A stretch of DNA of 64,000 nt from Paraescarpia echinospica (lineage: Eukaryota; Annelida; Polychaeta; Sabellida; Siboglinidae), in NCBI GenBank assembly GCA_020002185.1, contig CM034537.1, forward strand, positions 71,085,085 through 71,149,084. Reading direction: 5' to 3'. The notes under the pieces were generated by a model. It worked only from the letters and a program-made list of their open reading frames with translations. It had not been told where the DNA came from and made no database searches. Both the position numbers and the translations under genes were made by a program. Below, one piece after another: positions 50,601 to 57,712 of the stretch. Each line of letters opens with the position of its first letter. The first letter of the stretch is position 1.

Positions 50601-51883
50601 CTGAAGAGAAGTTCACGAATACTGTAAATAATGTGTATAACCTGTTGTGCTGTATAACCCTAACAGGTGGGTGCTCAAGTTGTCTCTCACTCCCAGTCAC
50701 ATGGTCATCGTAACAGCAGCTGTTCTTATTGGCACCTGCGGCTGTGTCGCAATCATTGTTGCAATCCTGCAGTGGAGGGAAAAGGTAACAGAAATGTTTT
50801 TCTTCTGAGTCTTCCGCCTTGCATTAGGTGCTTGGCTCTATTAACTTGCCCTGTCTTCCAACTTTCTCAACATTACATTAAGTGCCTCTTCATTGAGCAA
50901 ATATCTCAGCATGTAAAGGTATATTGGTACCAGTACCAAGTTGAGATGTCTTGTACAGTTTCTTGTTGCTTGATAGAGTTACATGTCCTTCTCGGTAAAT
51001 TAATTAAACTGCTGTCATGTGATAACACGGTCACATGATACTGGAGAACCATTGAGCACAATAATACACTCTGGAGGACATCTCAACTTACTCTATTCTT
51101 CACTTATATGTTTGATCAAATGTATTGATATACTTGAAAGTTAAACATTTGTATTTGAAAACACATCTTTTGATCCAGAAAAGCATGTTTGACGCCTTAC
51201 TGATATCACCAAGTTTGAGAACAAAGTTTTACGGGCTCGGCTAAAACTGTCAAAAGCATGATTGTAACATAATTTGGTGTTTGTTTTGCTACCAGATGTG
51301 TTAGTATTAAAGTTCCTGTTTTCTTGTCAATTAGTTGAACTAGAGTAGACCTTGGATAATACGAATTTGCTTACTACAAAAATTAATAAATTAATTGATC
51401 CTGATTTTTTCTTACTGAATTTCTGCATGTACATGTATAACAAATTTATACAATGAATCTTCAGATATAATGTCATTAAATGAGCAATTTAATTCTCTCA
51501 GTCCCATTGAATAAAATCCATTGAAATATCATCAGATATAACGAATTGACAATGAGAAATAAACAAAATGCAGGTCTGGACTTATTTTTTTTACATTGTA
51601 TACTATGTAATAAGGTGTTTCTTATTCTTCAGATCGAACAATTGATTATAAACTTTTTATTCATTGGTTTCAACCCTGTTTCTAAATTTCCTGTTAGTGT
51701 GACCAAGGAGTTGGTCAATTTCAGATATAACGAATTTCGGATATAACGAATAAAGTGGCCAGTTCCGAACAAGTTGTTATATCCTAGGTTTACAGTTGAC
51801 ACAAATGGGACATTTGTTTACAGCGGGAAGACAAAGAAGAAAAGAGACTCGATGCTCACAAATTCCATTTTGATGCCATGTAA
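14621..51883 (+). CDS. ITFG1: T-cell immunomodulatory protein / LINKIN, complete, 16 coding exons
   Basis: Type I membrane glycoprotein with FG-GAP repeats. Known homologues act at the cell surface in adhesion and T-cell modulation. Exons: 14621-14807, 20820-21062, 26981-27032, 27356-27427, 28030-28139, 28718-28764, 29211-29298, 29773-29855, 31748-31911, 33756-33915, 47375-47521, 48083-48161, 49474-49598, 50117-50199, 50667-50784, 51824-51883. All junctions are GT-AG with matching phase; total 1818 bp, 605 residues (human about 612). Signal peptide at residues 1-22 (MECLGKIHMILLLL). FG-GAP/calcium-loop motifs: FGDFNVDRLTD (45-55), PGDFDGDLQMD (102-112), LDWNADMLPD, LDFNGDSTAD and VGDFDMDGYPD (327-337). 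Other conserved stretches are TFQDEP, DAYFVKV, QLSQSAH and WTQIIPNSQ. One transmembrane helix at about 559-583, then a short charged tail ending HKFHFDAM, the family C-terminus. Intron 10 is 13.5 kb, mostly satellite and LINE. Confidence 0.97.
15235..17400 (+). pseudogene. LINE-A (jockey/CR1-like) endonuclease and RT, 5' part, broken
   Basis: A decayed non-LTR retrotransposon in ITFG1 intron 1. Order seen: leader-like segment (15250-15380), start of the apurinic endonuclease-type domain (NCRSLETQWDSLQELL, LIGLTEVQ; about 15395-15550), rest of the endonuclease (15568-16134, with VGVIYRPNS, MGDYNINL and TDHFGIF), a linker ORF (16361-16579), and RT (16613-17400) with NNYRPISILP, VFLDLSKAYDTI and the catalytic box as FADN rather than FADD. 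Stops and frameshifts separate all blocks, so it is dead. It is interrupted at 17401 by a hAT element and resumes at about 19855. Confidence 0.85.
18028..18355. mobile_element. Palindromic foldback MITE, about 330 bp
   Basis: Two arms of about 115 bp are imperfect inverted copies. Left arm: ATGATGCACTGTTTGTAA, GTAATTATTTATGCGCCAC, TCTAAATTTTATTTATCCA. The right arm has the reverse complements. The spacer is AT-rich. It is nested within the hAT remnant. Confidence 0.75.
18423..18508 (-). repeat. tRNA-like sequence (SINE head or tRNA pseudogene)
   Basis: Read on the minus strand, an A-box-like TAGCTCAGTTAGTAAAGG is followed about 45 bp later by a B-box-like GGTTCAATCAC. The middle does not give a convincing anticodon arm, and the 3' acceptor is poor. 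It is therefore called tRNA-derived and not a functional tRNA. Confidence 0.5.
19286..19640 (+). mobile_element. 3' end of another LINE (ORF2 C-terminus and ATT-rich tail)
   Basis: A 69-codon frame (19286-19495) matches the C-terminus of CR1/Rex-like ORF2 (AAPTIWNQLPIALKSS, FRKKVKIYLFK). A short 3' UTR follows with GGCGCTATAGAAGTTTGTC and (ATT)n. It is 5'-truncated and inserted in the hAT remnant. Confidence 0.75.
19855..20420 (+). pseudogene. LINE-A, continuation after the hAT insertion
   Basis: The frame resumes with NQELKQLYNWLCANKFCLNV and continues to 20119, colinear with the second LINE copy at 45385-45535. Downstream 3' sequence is recognisable but full of stops. Confidence 0.8.
21579..21910 (+). 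mobile_element. tRNA-derived SINE, full length
   Basis: The best-preserved copy. It has B-box GGTTCGAATCC at 21634-21644, a central body, and tail TGCGCTATATGAGAACTTACC followed by T-rich sequence. It lies in ITFG1 intron 2. Confidence 0.85.
21911..22925. other. AT-rich intronic stretch without recognised genes
   Basis: No coding homology seen. 22200-22390 is dominated by AATTAAATTAAATT-type simple sequence on both strands. Confidence 0.6.
22926..23510 (+). mobile_element. LINE-C fragment with internal deletion and inverted tail
   Basis: 22945-23165 matches the RT core of LINE-C at 58595-58812 (YLDFQKAFDKV-type motif). It then jumps to the 3' end, losing about 740 bp. The segment TTAGCTGCTGATTGTGTGGG is tandemly repeated three times at 23217-23285. 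The 3' UTR (TAGAGTTAATTCTCTGGGTG) at about 23390-23420 is followed by an inverted copy at about 23445-23500, so two tails face each other. Confidence 0.8.
23660..23730 (-). repeat. Possible tRNA-derived repeat (B-box only)
   Basis: On the minus strand GGTTCAAATCC (23692-23682) sits in a T-arm-like context with G-U pairs. No acceptable A box or anticodon arm was found. Confidence 0.25.
23919..25080 (-). CDS. Unidentified antisense gene nested in ITFG1 intron 2 (5' exons)
   Basis: I do not recognise this protein. Exon 1 (25080-24933) starts at an ATG and encodes 49 residues, basic and tyrosine-rich (MQRAKLGDEYRRYMAYVRHY, then LVTKKHLVCEKRMRNAV). It ends at a perfect donor G|GTGAGT, phase 1. 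Exon 2 (24136-24078) has acceptor CTTTTTTAG, restores the frame (EVDTVTHKPIHSVWEYC) and ends at donor GACA|GTAAGG, phase 0. A third candidate is a 21-nt exon (23939-23919; AIAVQHQ) between CCCTAG and GTAACT. Further exons were not found. If exon 2 is not spliced, the frame stops after about 13 more codons. No signal peptide or membrane segment is visible. The region upstream of the ATG is a CpG-rich tandem array, a plausible promoter. Two strong splice junctions with matching phase argue for a real gene, but chance cannot be excluded. Confidence 0.5.
25246..26600. repeat. 43-bp CpG-rich minisatellite with CRE-like core, about 31 copies
   Basis: The unit is GTAGGAGTAGCGGCGCCTGC plus CAGTTATGGGCTGACGTCGT plus CTC, with about five CpGs per unit. 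TGACGTCG differs from the ATF/CREB site TGACGTCA at one base, and two units have the exact site (25825-25832, 25868-25875). One truncated unit lies near 25715. The array lies 166 bp upstream of the antisense ATG at 25080 and about 150 bp upstream of an open region leading into ITFG1 exon 3. Confidence 0.95.
26597..26980 (+). promoter_or_regulatory. GC-rich region with NRF1-like site, open in frame into ITFG1 exon 3
   Basis: The last 43-bp unit runs into GCATGCGCA (26597-26605), an NRF1-type half palindrome. From an ATG at 26752, 76 codons stay open and in the same frame as ITFG1 exon 3 (26981). An intronic transcript starting here could therefore encode an alternative N-terminus (MGRALASRAYREGNRGY...). 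No hydrophobic signal peptide is present. This may be chance in GC-rich sequence. Confidence 0.3.
28240..28525 (-). mobile_element. tRNA-derived SINE
   Basis: Minus-strand copy in ITFG1 intron 5. Tail at about 28245 (TAAGTTCTTATGTAATGCAG) and a recognisable head near 28490-28520. Confidence 0.75.
29485..29771. repeat. Degenerate 22-bp tandem repeat ending in the exon 8 acceptor
   Basis: About 12 diverged units of CAGTGGTGTATTCTTGACGA plus GT. The last unit (CAGTGGTGTATTCCTGCAG) supplies the polypyrimidine tract and AG of the ITFG1 exon 8 acceptor at 29772. Confidence 0.8.
29862..31240. repeat. 72-bp minisatellite, about 19 copies, just after ITFG1 exon 8
   Basis: The unit starts GTAAATATAGTCATTACTTT and ends CCTATCTTAGGCAATTG. 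Variants are few (CGTACAG/CACACAG, AAGAAC/AACAAC). It begins about 7 bp after the exon 8 donor (29855/29856). A length of 72 bp keeps frames open on both strands, giving spurious ORFs of up to 454 codons. Retention of the intron in the ITFG1 frame would hit a stop within five codons. Confidence 0.96.
32054..33217. mobile_element. 1164-bp TIR element with TA target duplication
   Basis: The ends CCGTATTCGTTCTA and TAGAACGAATACGG are inverted and flanked by TA. GCGTACA/TGTACGC-type subterminal motifs follow. The interior is CpG-richer than its surroundings and carries an internal inverted repeat (CCAGGCATATTTATATT near 32485, AAATATGCCTGGG near 32630). The ORFs inside show no transposase motif. 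This is a nonautonomous Tc1/mariner-type element in ITFG1 intron 9. Confidence 0.75.
33406..33702 (+). mobile_element. tRNA-derived SINE, full length
   Basis: A-box-like AGTGGCTAAGGCACTGG (33415-33431), B-box GGTATCGAATCC (33452-33463), tail CACTGCGCTATATAAGAACT. It ends 53 bp before the ITFG1 exon 10 acceptor. Confidence 0.85.
34404..34841 (+). pseudogene. LINE ORF1-like protein fragment
   Basis: After an ATG at 34404, a coiled-coil-like segment (LIDLLSSESKVQKIKDNQDH) leads to an RNA-binding-type region with HRIGPKLDKQDRLHS, PIIVRFRSERNREAV and ARIYLNEDLT, typical of L1-like ORF1 proteins. One frameshift lies near 34540. No RT follows before the satellite. Confidence 0.6.
35371..42327. repeat. 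7-kb satellite, 52-bp monomer, about 134 copies, higher-order repeats
   Basis: The monomer is CATGGCCTTGATGTGGCATG plus TAGTCTTCCTCACTGCATCT plus ATACAAATGTTT. Diagnostic variants recur at exact multiples of 52: ATACATTTGTTTAATGG at 38765 and 40637 and CACGGCTTTGAATTGG at 38934 and 40806 (both 1872 = 36 x 52); GATATGGCTTG at 41335 and 42115 (780 = 15 x 52); GTTTTATGGCC at 36070 and 36382 (312 = 6 x 52). It lies in ITFG1 intron 10. No coding meaning for the ORFs in it. Confidence 0.97.
42635..43680. repeat. 36-bp in-frame minisatellite within a LINE ORF, about 29 copies
   Basis: The unit is ATCAAAGAAACATGGGCTGT plus ACTACATCAAGACACT (12 codons, IKETWAVLHQDT). The unexpanded equivalent in the other LINE copy (about 16450-16490) reads GIKETWTILRN once. 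One 2-bp insertion near 43218 shifts the register. Variants are few (GACACATGG, AGGAAACATGG, GAGCTG). Confidence 0.95.
44240..44940. other. GC-richer insertion of unknown origin in LINE-A copy
   Basis: This segment separates two RT blocks that are contiguous in other copies. It contains (AACAAC)n near 44290, two related blocks with GGTCA(A/G)GAGGC, and a direct repeat of about 45 bp (GCTTGACACCCAGA... GACCCAGGATTCTGGTCATG) at about 44675 and 44790. No ORF homology or clear terminal repeats. Confidence 0.5.
46506..47374. other. Intron 10 remainder, no gene recognised
   Basis: AT-rich intronic sequence. A short tRNA-like fragment (TAGCCCAGTGGGAGAGC, about 46814) lacks a B box. Confidence 0.5.
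48320..49240 (+). pseudogene. RT fragment of a further LINE family
   Basis: 48345-48590 encodes VSNGVKQGGILSPHLFNVYM and the catalytic NHLMYADDLCIFSPS. A C-terminal block follows in other frames near 48950-49105 (SVNERMRSAMYSLL). The 3' end GTCTGAAATAAACATTATTA is at about 49230. The motif spacing (GVKQGGILSP...YADD) differs from LINE-A and LINE-C. It is truncated at both ends and lies in ITFG1 intron 12. Confidence 0.75.
49866..50097 (+). mobile_element. tRNA-derived SINE, degraded head
   Basis: The body (CAGTTCACGCAGCTGTGAGT, CTATAGACAGTGGTGGATA) and tail (TGTAAGAACTTACC) are clear; the B box is degraded. It ends 19 bp before the ITFG1 exon 14 acceptor. Confidence 0.75.
51344..51794. mobile_element. 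Mariner/pogo-like MITE in last ITFG1 intron
   Basis: The inverted ends ACCTTGGATAATACGAATT and (reverse complement) ACCTAGGATATAACAACTT are imperfect copies. Interior repeats of AGATATAACGAATT lie near the right end. It ends about 30 bp before exon 16. Confidence 0.55.
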
Positions 51884-52815
51884 CTACAGAAGACAGCACC
51901 ACGCCTCTCTCTCTCTAAGTCCACTGTTGACATGACAGACCACTGATACCGCCACATGTGGATTGTTTCTGCGGCAATCACAGGCTTTTTAATAATTTTA
52001 TTTCATGAATGACCTTCACATTGTTAGCTGGTGCTTGTTAACTGATTTTCTTGAGTTAGATATTAGATTTTTTAGTGTTGGTGATGTTAAACCTGCACTG
52101 CCTTTGATCATTGGCAGAGACAGTGTCAAGCTATTTTGTGTGTGTGTAGAAAGAGATTCTATACTCACACCAGAGAGGAACTTTGAGATTAAGTTGTTGT
52201 ACTCATATATGTTGATGTTTGGATACTCGTGCGGTAATTTTGTTACAGAAAAATGTAGTGGCATCTTTTGTATCATTCAATAATCGTAAGTGTTTAGGTC
52301 AAAAACAACTTATCAAGCAATCTGTATACACTACCAGTTGATAATGGTCATGTTGGTAACGTCAGTCAAGTGTCTTGTAATCAGCCTACTATGACAATGA
52401 CGCTCAATAGCAGAGGCCTGTGCATGTGTTATGTTAACAAAGCCAGCAGCTTTACTGTGGGCATGGCTAATGCATCTTGGAGACTACCTATTGCACCATT
52501 TTCCTGCTGTCAGCTTATTCTACTTTACGTATTCTGATGAGTCTGAACCATGTTGTTCTCTCTACCTGTGGCTTCTTGTATCCATCACTATTTATTGGGA
52601 TGGCCATCATACACCATCCCTACAATCACAGTTCATAACTGCAATATGTCTTGTCATATTCTCTCGAAATATCACAGGGTCGGTCAATTTATGTTAATTA
52701 ATTTATTTATGTACTGTATATGACCTTTACTAGTATGTAAATATGCAGACATTTATATATTTAATTTGGTTACACCTATTTTGCTGGTCTATGTAGTTGT
52801 ATATAATAAAGATGG
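51884..52815 (+). terminator. ITFG1 3' UTR and poly(A) signal
   Basis: After the ITFG1 stop there is no coding homology. The first well-placed AATAAA is at 52805-52810, with GT-rich sequence downstream (GTAAGTGTGTGTCTTTTTT). This would give a 3' UTR of about 0.93 kb. Inferred from motif and position. Confidence 0.5.
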
Positions 52816-52861
52816 TAAGTGTGTGTCTTTTTTAGTGTCAAATATGATGTGTGTGTGGCTA

Positions 52862-53104
52862 AAGGTAAGTCCTCATGACTGCGCAAAGCGCATTACCCTT
52901 TAATTCCTGGCAGACCTGTTCCATCGAATACCATCTCAACTTATCCGGGAAGCATTCAGTCACGTTACAATTAATGCTCGAACACTTTGTACACAAATAC
53001 CCACCACTGTCTCAAGCCAGGTACTCATTCATAAAGCTGAGTGAACTGAAGCAATGTAGAATAAGTGAACTTGCCCAAGTTTCAACCCCGCACACAGGAT
53101 TCGA
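52862..53104 (-). mobile_element. tRNA-derived SINE, cut at its head
   Basis: Minus-strand copy. Its B-box region (GGATTCGAA, 53097-53105) is where the next repeat block begins. Confidence 0.75.
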
Positions 53105-53113
53105 AAAACTCAG

Positions 53114-54357
53114 TCCCATTTGATGATTTATTTTGTCTGATGCAGTAGTACATTTAGTACTCACAGGAACAACATGTCCCATGTCAAAGTGCTCAAAACA
53201 AATTCACACATCACACCAAAACGGTATTTTCAAGTGCACTCTTTCAGAGGGTAATGGCGGATGGATCCTTAATGTGGTCTTACCCCCAAATAGATGTCTT
53301 GCATGTTACAAATCTTCACGAAAGCTACACTGATATCATCCTACACACAACTAGATTAACCACAAAGGGGAATGTCTGTTACCCTTTCGTCTCCGTCACG
53401 TAAGTTACAAGAAAATGTCAGGTAGAATACGCATGTAAAAATTAATTCCCATTTGTTGTTTTATCTTGTCTAACGCAGTACTACATTCAGTATGTCAAAG
53501 TGCTCGAACAAAATTCACTCATCACACCAAAACAGTATTTTTAAGTGCACTCTTTCAAAATGTAATGGCAGACGTATCCTTAATGTGCATGGTCTTACCC
53601 CAAGTAGATGTCCTGCAGGTTACAAATCTTCACGATAGCTAGACTGATGTCAAGCTACACACACTAGATTAACCATAAAGGGGACAATCTGTCACCCTTT
53701 CGTCTCTGTCACGTAAGTTACAAGAAAATGCACCGTAAGCTATGCGTGTAAAAACTAATTCCCATTTAATGTTTTATCGTGCCTAATGCAGTAGTAAATT
53801 TAGTATTCACGGGACGGACCAACATGTCCCATGTCAAAGGGATAAAAACATTTACACATCACACCAAGATGGTTTTTTCAAGTGTTCTCTTTCGGAAGGT
53901 AATGCAGACGGATCCTTAATGTGGTCTTACCCCAAATATATGTACTGCATGTTACAAATCTTCACGAAAGCTAGACTGATATCAAGCTACACACATGACT
54001 AGATTAACCACAAAGGGGAATGTTTGTTTCCCTTTCATCTCCATCACGTAAGTTACAAGAAAATGCAAGGTAGGTTACGCATGTGAAGATTCATTCCCAT
54101 TTGATGTTTTATCTTGTCTAACGCAGTAGTACATTCAGTATTCACGGAAGCAACATGTCCCATGTCAAATTGCTCGAAGAAAATTCACATATCACATCAA
54201 AACGGTATTTTCAAGTGCACTCTTTCGGAGGATAATGGCATAAAGGGGACAATCTGTCACCCTTTCGTCTCCAACACGTAAGTTACAAGAAAATGCCATG
54301 TAAACCACGCATGTGAAAATTCATTCCCATTTGATGTTTTATCGTGCCTAACGTAGT
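53114..54357 (+). repeat. Tandem units of about 310 bp, forward, left flank of an unknown element
   Basis: Four units begin CCCATTTGATGTTTTATCTT (variants; starts near 53114, 53450, 53761, 54089, with a partial at 54328). Each contains AGTACATT(T/C)AGTA, CACACCAAAACGGTATTTTC, AGTGCACTCTTTCGG and ACGTAAGTTACAAGAAAATG. The same unit appears inverted at 57426-57712. Confidence 0.9.
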
Positions 54358-57300
54358 AACTGCAATAACTGCTTTCCCTGTTCACGCAGAGTCTCAACGA
54401 TCAGATCGATCAGTTGTACTTTGTTATGTGTCACAGTTAACACAACTTTCTGTGATGGGAGTAGCATCGAGCGTGAGAGTTGGTGGTGTCTGCTTGCTTC
54501 TTTCACTCTTGCTGTACAGGTGACACCTTTGATACTGTAGTCGACGTATCTGTCAAACACCAAATACACATCAGAATCCTTCATCTTTTTTTGCCACATA
54601 TGCAACAATGTTGTCATTAAATTGTTGCACTGTATCTTGTGTTGGCCAATGAACTACCCACAGTATGGCTGATCCATCGATTATCACACTGGTAGCTTTG
54701 GGTGCAGTTCTTGCCGGCATGTCAACTTTTAGCTTGTTCTTTAGGGTTGACATGTTTGTTGCTAATCTCATTTCACCAGCGTTGGTGAACATTGAAGTAG
54801 GCATTGGGGCCAACTCTCTGCCAGAAGCCTGCAGACCAATGATGCACGAATAAATCAGATTGGTATCGTATACCTTTGTGGAGCCTACTTTGATGTGTCG
54901 TTTCGTGGCTACCTTGTTTAGGAAGAGTATCGTGGAACCCGAGAGGCCAACTGCTTTCATACTGGTTCATCGTCTGCTGACCAATTGACACAGCTTCATG
55001 TACATTCACTGCAGGTTCAGTAGCTAATCTGCCACTCACAATGTGGATGATGTTGTCATTTGGGTGAATTGATGGATCAAGTGGACCAATTAAAATTTAT
55101 GTTTGATTTTCGATCTGTCTTTATCATCTGATGTCAAGCGAGCTTTCACTTCCTCTTTATGAAGATGTTGGTGACATTTCTCCTCGTAGGTCATGTTGGA
55201 AATGTCTTTGTCCAGAACACTGCAAGTGTGAAGACTGAGGGCCCACGTCATCATGGTGTTTGGTTTCAGCGTAATACCAATTATACCATTGGGTCCCTTT
55301 CCATACCGCATGAAAGTTGCTTCGATCATCATGTCTGTCCACATGCATTTCCATATTCGTGGAGTGTGCCGGGTAACATGCATGAACCTTATGAGGACGT
55401 GTGTTGGCATCGCCGCAACTGTGTGCAGATAATAAAGGCCATAATTAGCATAATTTGGGTGACGAGCAGCAAAGAAGTATTCATCATATACTCTACAGCA
55501 AGCATATGAAGTGCCCAGTCTGCTTCCTTCTCAGCTCGACAAAACAGCATCATTAGTACAACAGGTTTGATCAACATATTTGTAGTAGTTTCGTACGTGG
55601 TTCTGCTTTGGGTAGCTCTGTTTTCTAGCTCACACATTAAGCTACTTGGCTCGTCAACTTGCTGCACCATGCTATGAAGAAGTCCACCCATCACCATTCT
55701 CAGTACTTGAACGTTCTATGGAAACCGCTTGCCTGTCAGCATGTGGGCAACCCCTCCAAAAGCACATTCCATGACACCAGACAGCCCAGTGTCTGCCATC
55801 AGGGCTCCGATACATCCAATAAAATTCATTATGAAGTGCGCGCATGCCCTCCCAAGCGTAGAATTAAATTGTTGAATCGTTCTGGGTATGCCCGTGTAAT
55901 GTTCACTGCAAATTTGTAAAGTTGCTGGTCACAGGTGAACACCACAATGTGTTATCCAACTGACTGCACAAGCCTTTCTGCCTCCAGCATACCTGTTAGC
56001 ATGGTGTCTGGATCAGATGGCTTCATGTCGATCAAAGGTGTGTACACACATGTGGTGGCTGGCCCTACCAGGTGAACCTCGTTTATATTTAACACACTGT
56101 TGAATCCATTCCACTCTGGACATGCCTTATCACTTGCTTTTTGTGACAGAAAGTCAAAGTCTCTTAAATATGCCCTGTTGAGTGCGAGCACTTGCGTTAT
56201 CAAAAGTTTTAGTGATAAAAATAATTATTTGCTCTACTCTGTGGCGTATCTCGCCTTGTCGGCCCTTTGTATCTCTGGACCGGTACATCAGTTTCCATCC
56301 CCATAGACATTTCATCTGTCGTATTGTTTCTGGTAACACGTCGTCGAGTTCTGTGTTGCATGTTTGTGTCAGAATCATTCCGAGTGCGTGCGTTGATTGT
56401 AAACTATTCTGGCTGGAAATGTTTGCATCAAAGTTGTCCTGCTCCTTCCTTCGACGTATGGATTAGTCCTCTGGTAGTAACACGTTTGGAGGAAATGGCT
56501 GCAGACTTTCGAAGACGCTTCACTTCATCATATGAGCACACAACACCGAATTTGTACAACTTTTGAATTGGTCCCTTTTTCTGTTATCAGTCCACCTAGT
56601 GTGACCTGCAATGTTATGGGGATTCTGGTAATCATATTAGTTACCACATTGCAAATCATTAGCATAGGCAGTTTAGAAGTTATGTTTAATTTGGCAGCAA
56701 CTTACTAAGAAAATCCTTCATGGTTTGGCTTGTGTATTCAACTGCCACATCAGTGTCCATTCGACATTGACATACATCTTTGTGGACAAGCATGAACTTG
56801 ATGTCGCTTTTCACATGGTTTACCACAGTTCTCATAGCTTTTTTTAAGTCGTCATCATCCTCGTTGGAAATCACACTGAAGACATCCTTGGCCTTATCAC
56901 GGAACACAAATATACTTGCAATGCCTGTTGCTGTAAAAATGAGGAGATCATCTGCAAAATGCGTAGACAGTGCACTCAATAGTGCTCTTCTGGACAAGAC
57001 GGTGCCTCCAAATCTTTGATAAAGTTTTTATATTTCAGATGCATTTTTATGGGCGATCGATCCGCACCTATGTCATAAATGATTTTGTCATATGCTGGGT
57101 CTTTCGAAAAGTTTCCAAGAGGTCGGAACGATATTGTCGTTTTCTTGGATGTAGTGGTGAAGTGGAACGTACGGCATTTTGATTTTCGTTACCTCCTTAA
57201 ATGTAACTTTGAAGTATATATACAAATACAGCCTTTGTGAAAGCATGGTGTGAAACTGGGGTCATCTGATAGAGTCTCAGAAATGTCGATATGCAATCCA

Positions 57301-57425
57301 TCGTCCCTGATTTTGCTTGCCTCTATGATTCTAGATAATCGTCGTTCTGTGCAAACTGATAACGGCTTATAGGGATGAGTGCATGTACCAACTCTACTGA
57401 ACATACACTGTGCATTCACACCCAT
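54348..57425 (-). pseudogene. Large uncharacterised protein of a repeat family, frameshifted
   Basis: On the minus strand, about 3.1 kb reads as one protein of roughly 1000 residues broken by frameshifts and stops. Blocks in order: 57425-57189, 56997-56686, 56378-56154, 56203-55952, 55697-55389, 55410-55090, 55039-54773, 54960-54571, 54617-54348. Recognisable phrases include FNSVLNINEV, YTPLIDMKPSDPDTM, RHTPRIWKCMWTDM, TFMRYGKGPNG, GITLKPN, KVYDTNLIYS, VIIDGSAILWVVHWP and VYLVFDRYVDYSIKG. I recall similar multi-copy 'uncharacterized' proteins in cnidarian and mollusc genomes. The IIDGSA...VFDRY pair suggests a PIN/FEN-like nuclease fold, which is inference only. No DDE transposase, RT or integrase motif was recognised. 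The start ATG falls inside the flanking repeat unit. Confidence 0.65.
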
Positions 57426-57712
57426 AACTTACGTACAATTTTCTTGTAACTTAAGTGACGGAGATGAAAGGGTAATTCACATACATTCCCTTTGTGGTTA
57501 ATCTAGTTATGTGTGTAGCTTGATATCAGTCTAGCCTTCGTGAAGATTTGTAACATGCAGACCATCTATTTGGGGTAAGAACACATTAAGGATCCGTCCG
57601 CCGAAAGAGTGCACTTGAAAATACCATTTTGGTGTGATATGCCTGATTTTTTTTCGATCACTTTAACATGGCACATGTTTGTCTCGTGAATACTGAATGT
57701 ACTACTGCATAC
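57426..57712 (-). repeat. Inverted copy of the ~310-bp unit, right flank
   Basis: Reverse complement of the left-flank units (CATTTTCTTGTAACTTACGT order reversed; GAAAATACCATTTTGGTGTG). It ends at CTACTGCAT, where LINE-C is inserted. Confidence 0.9.
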
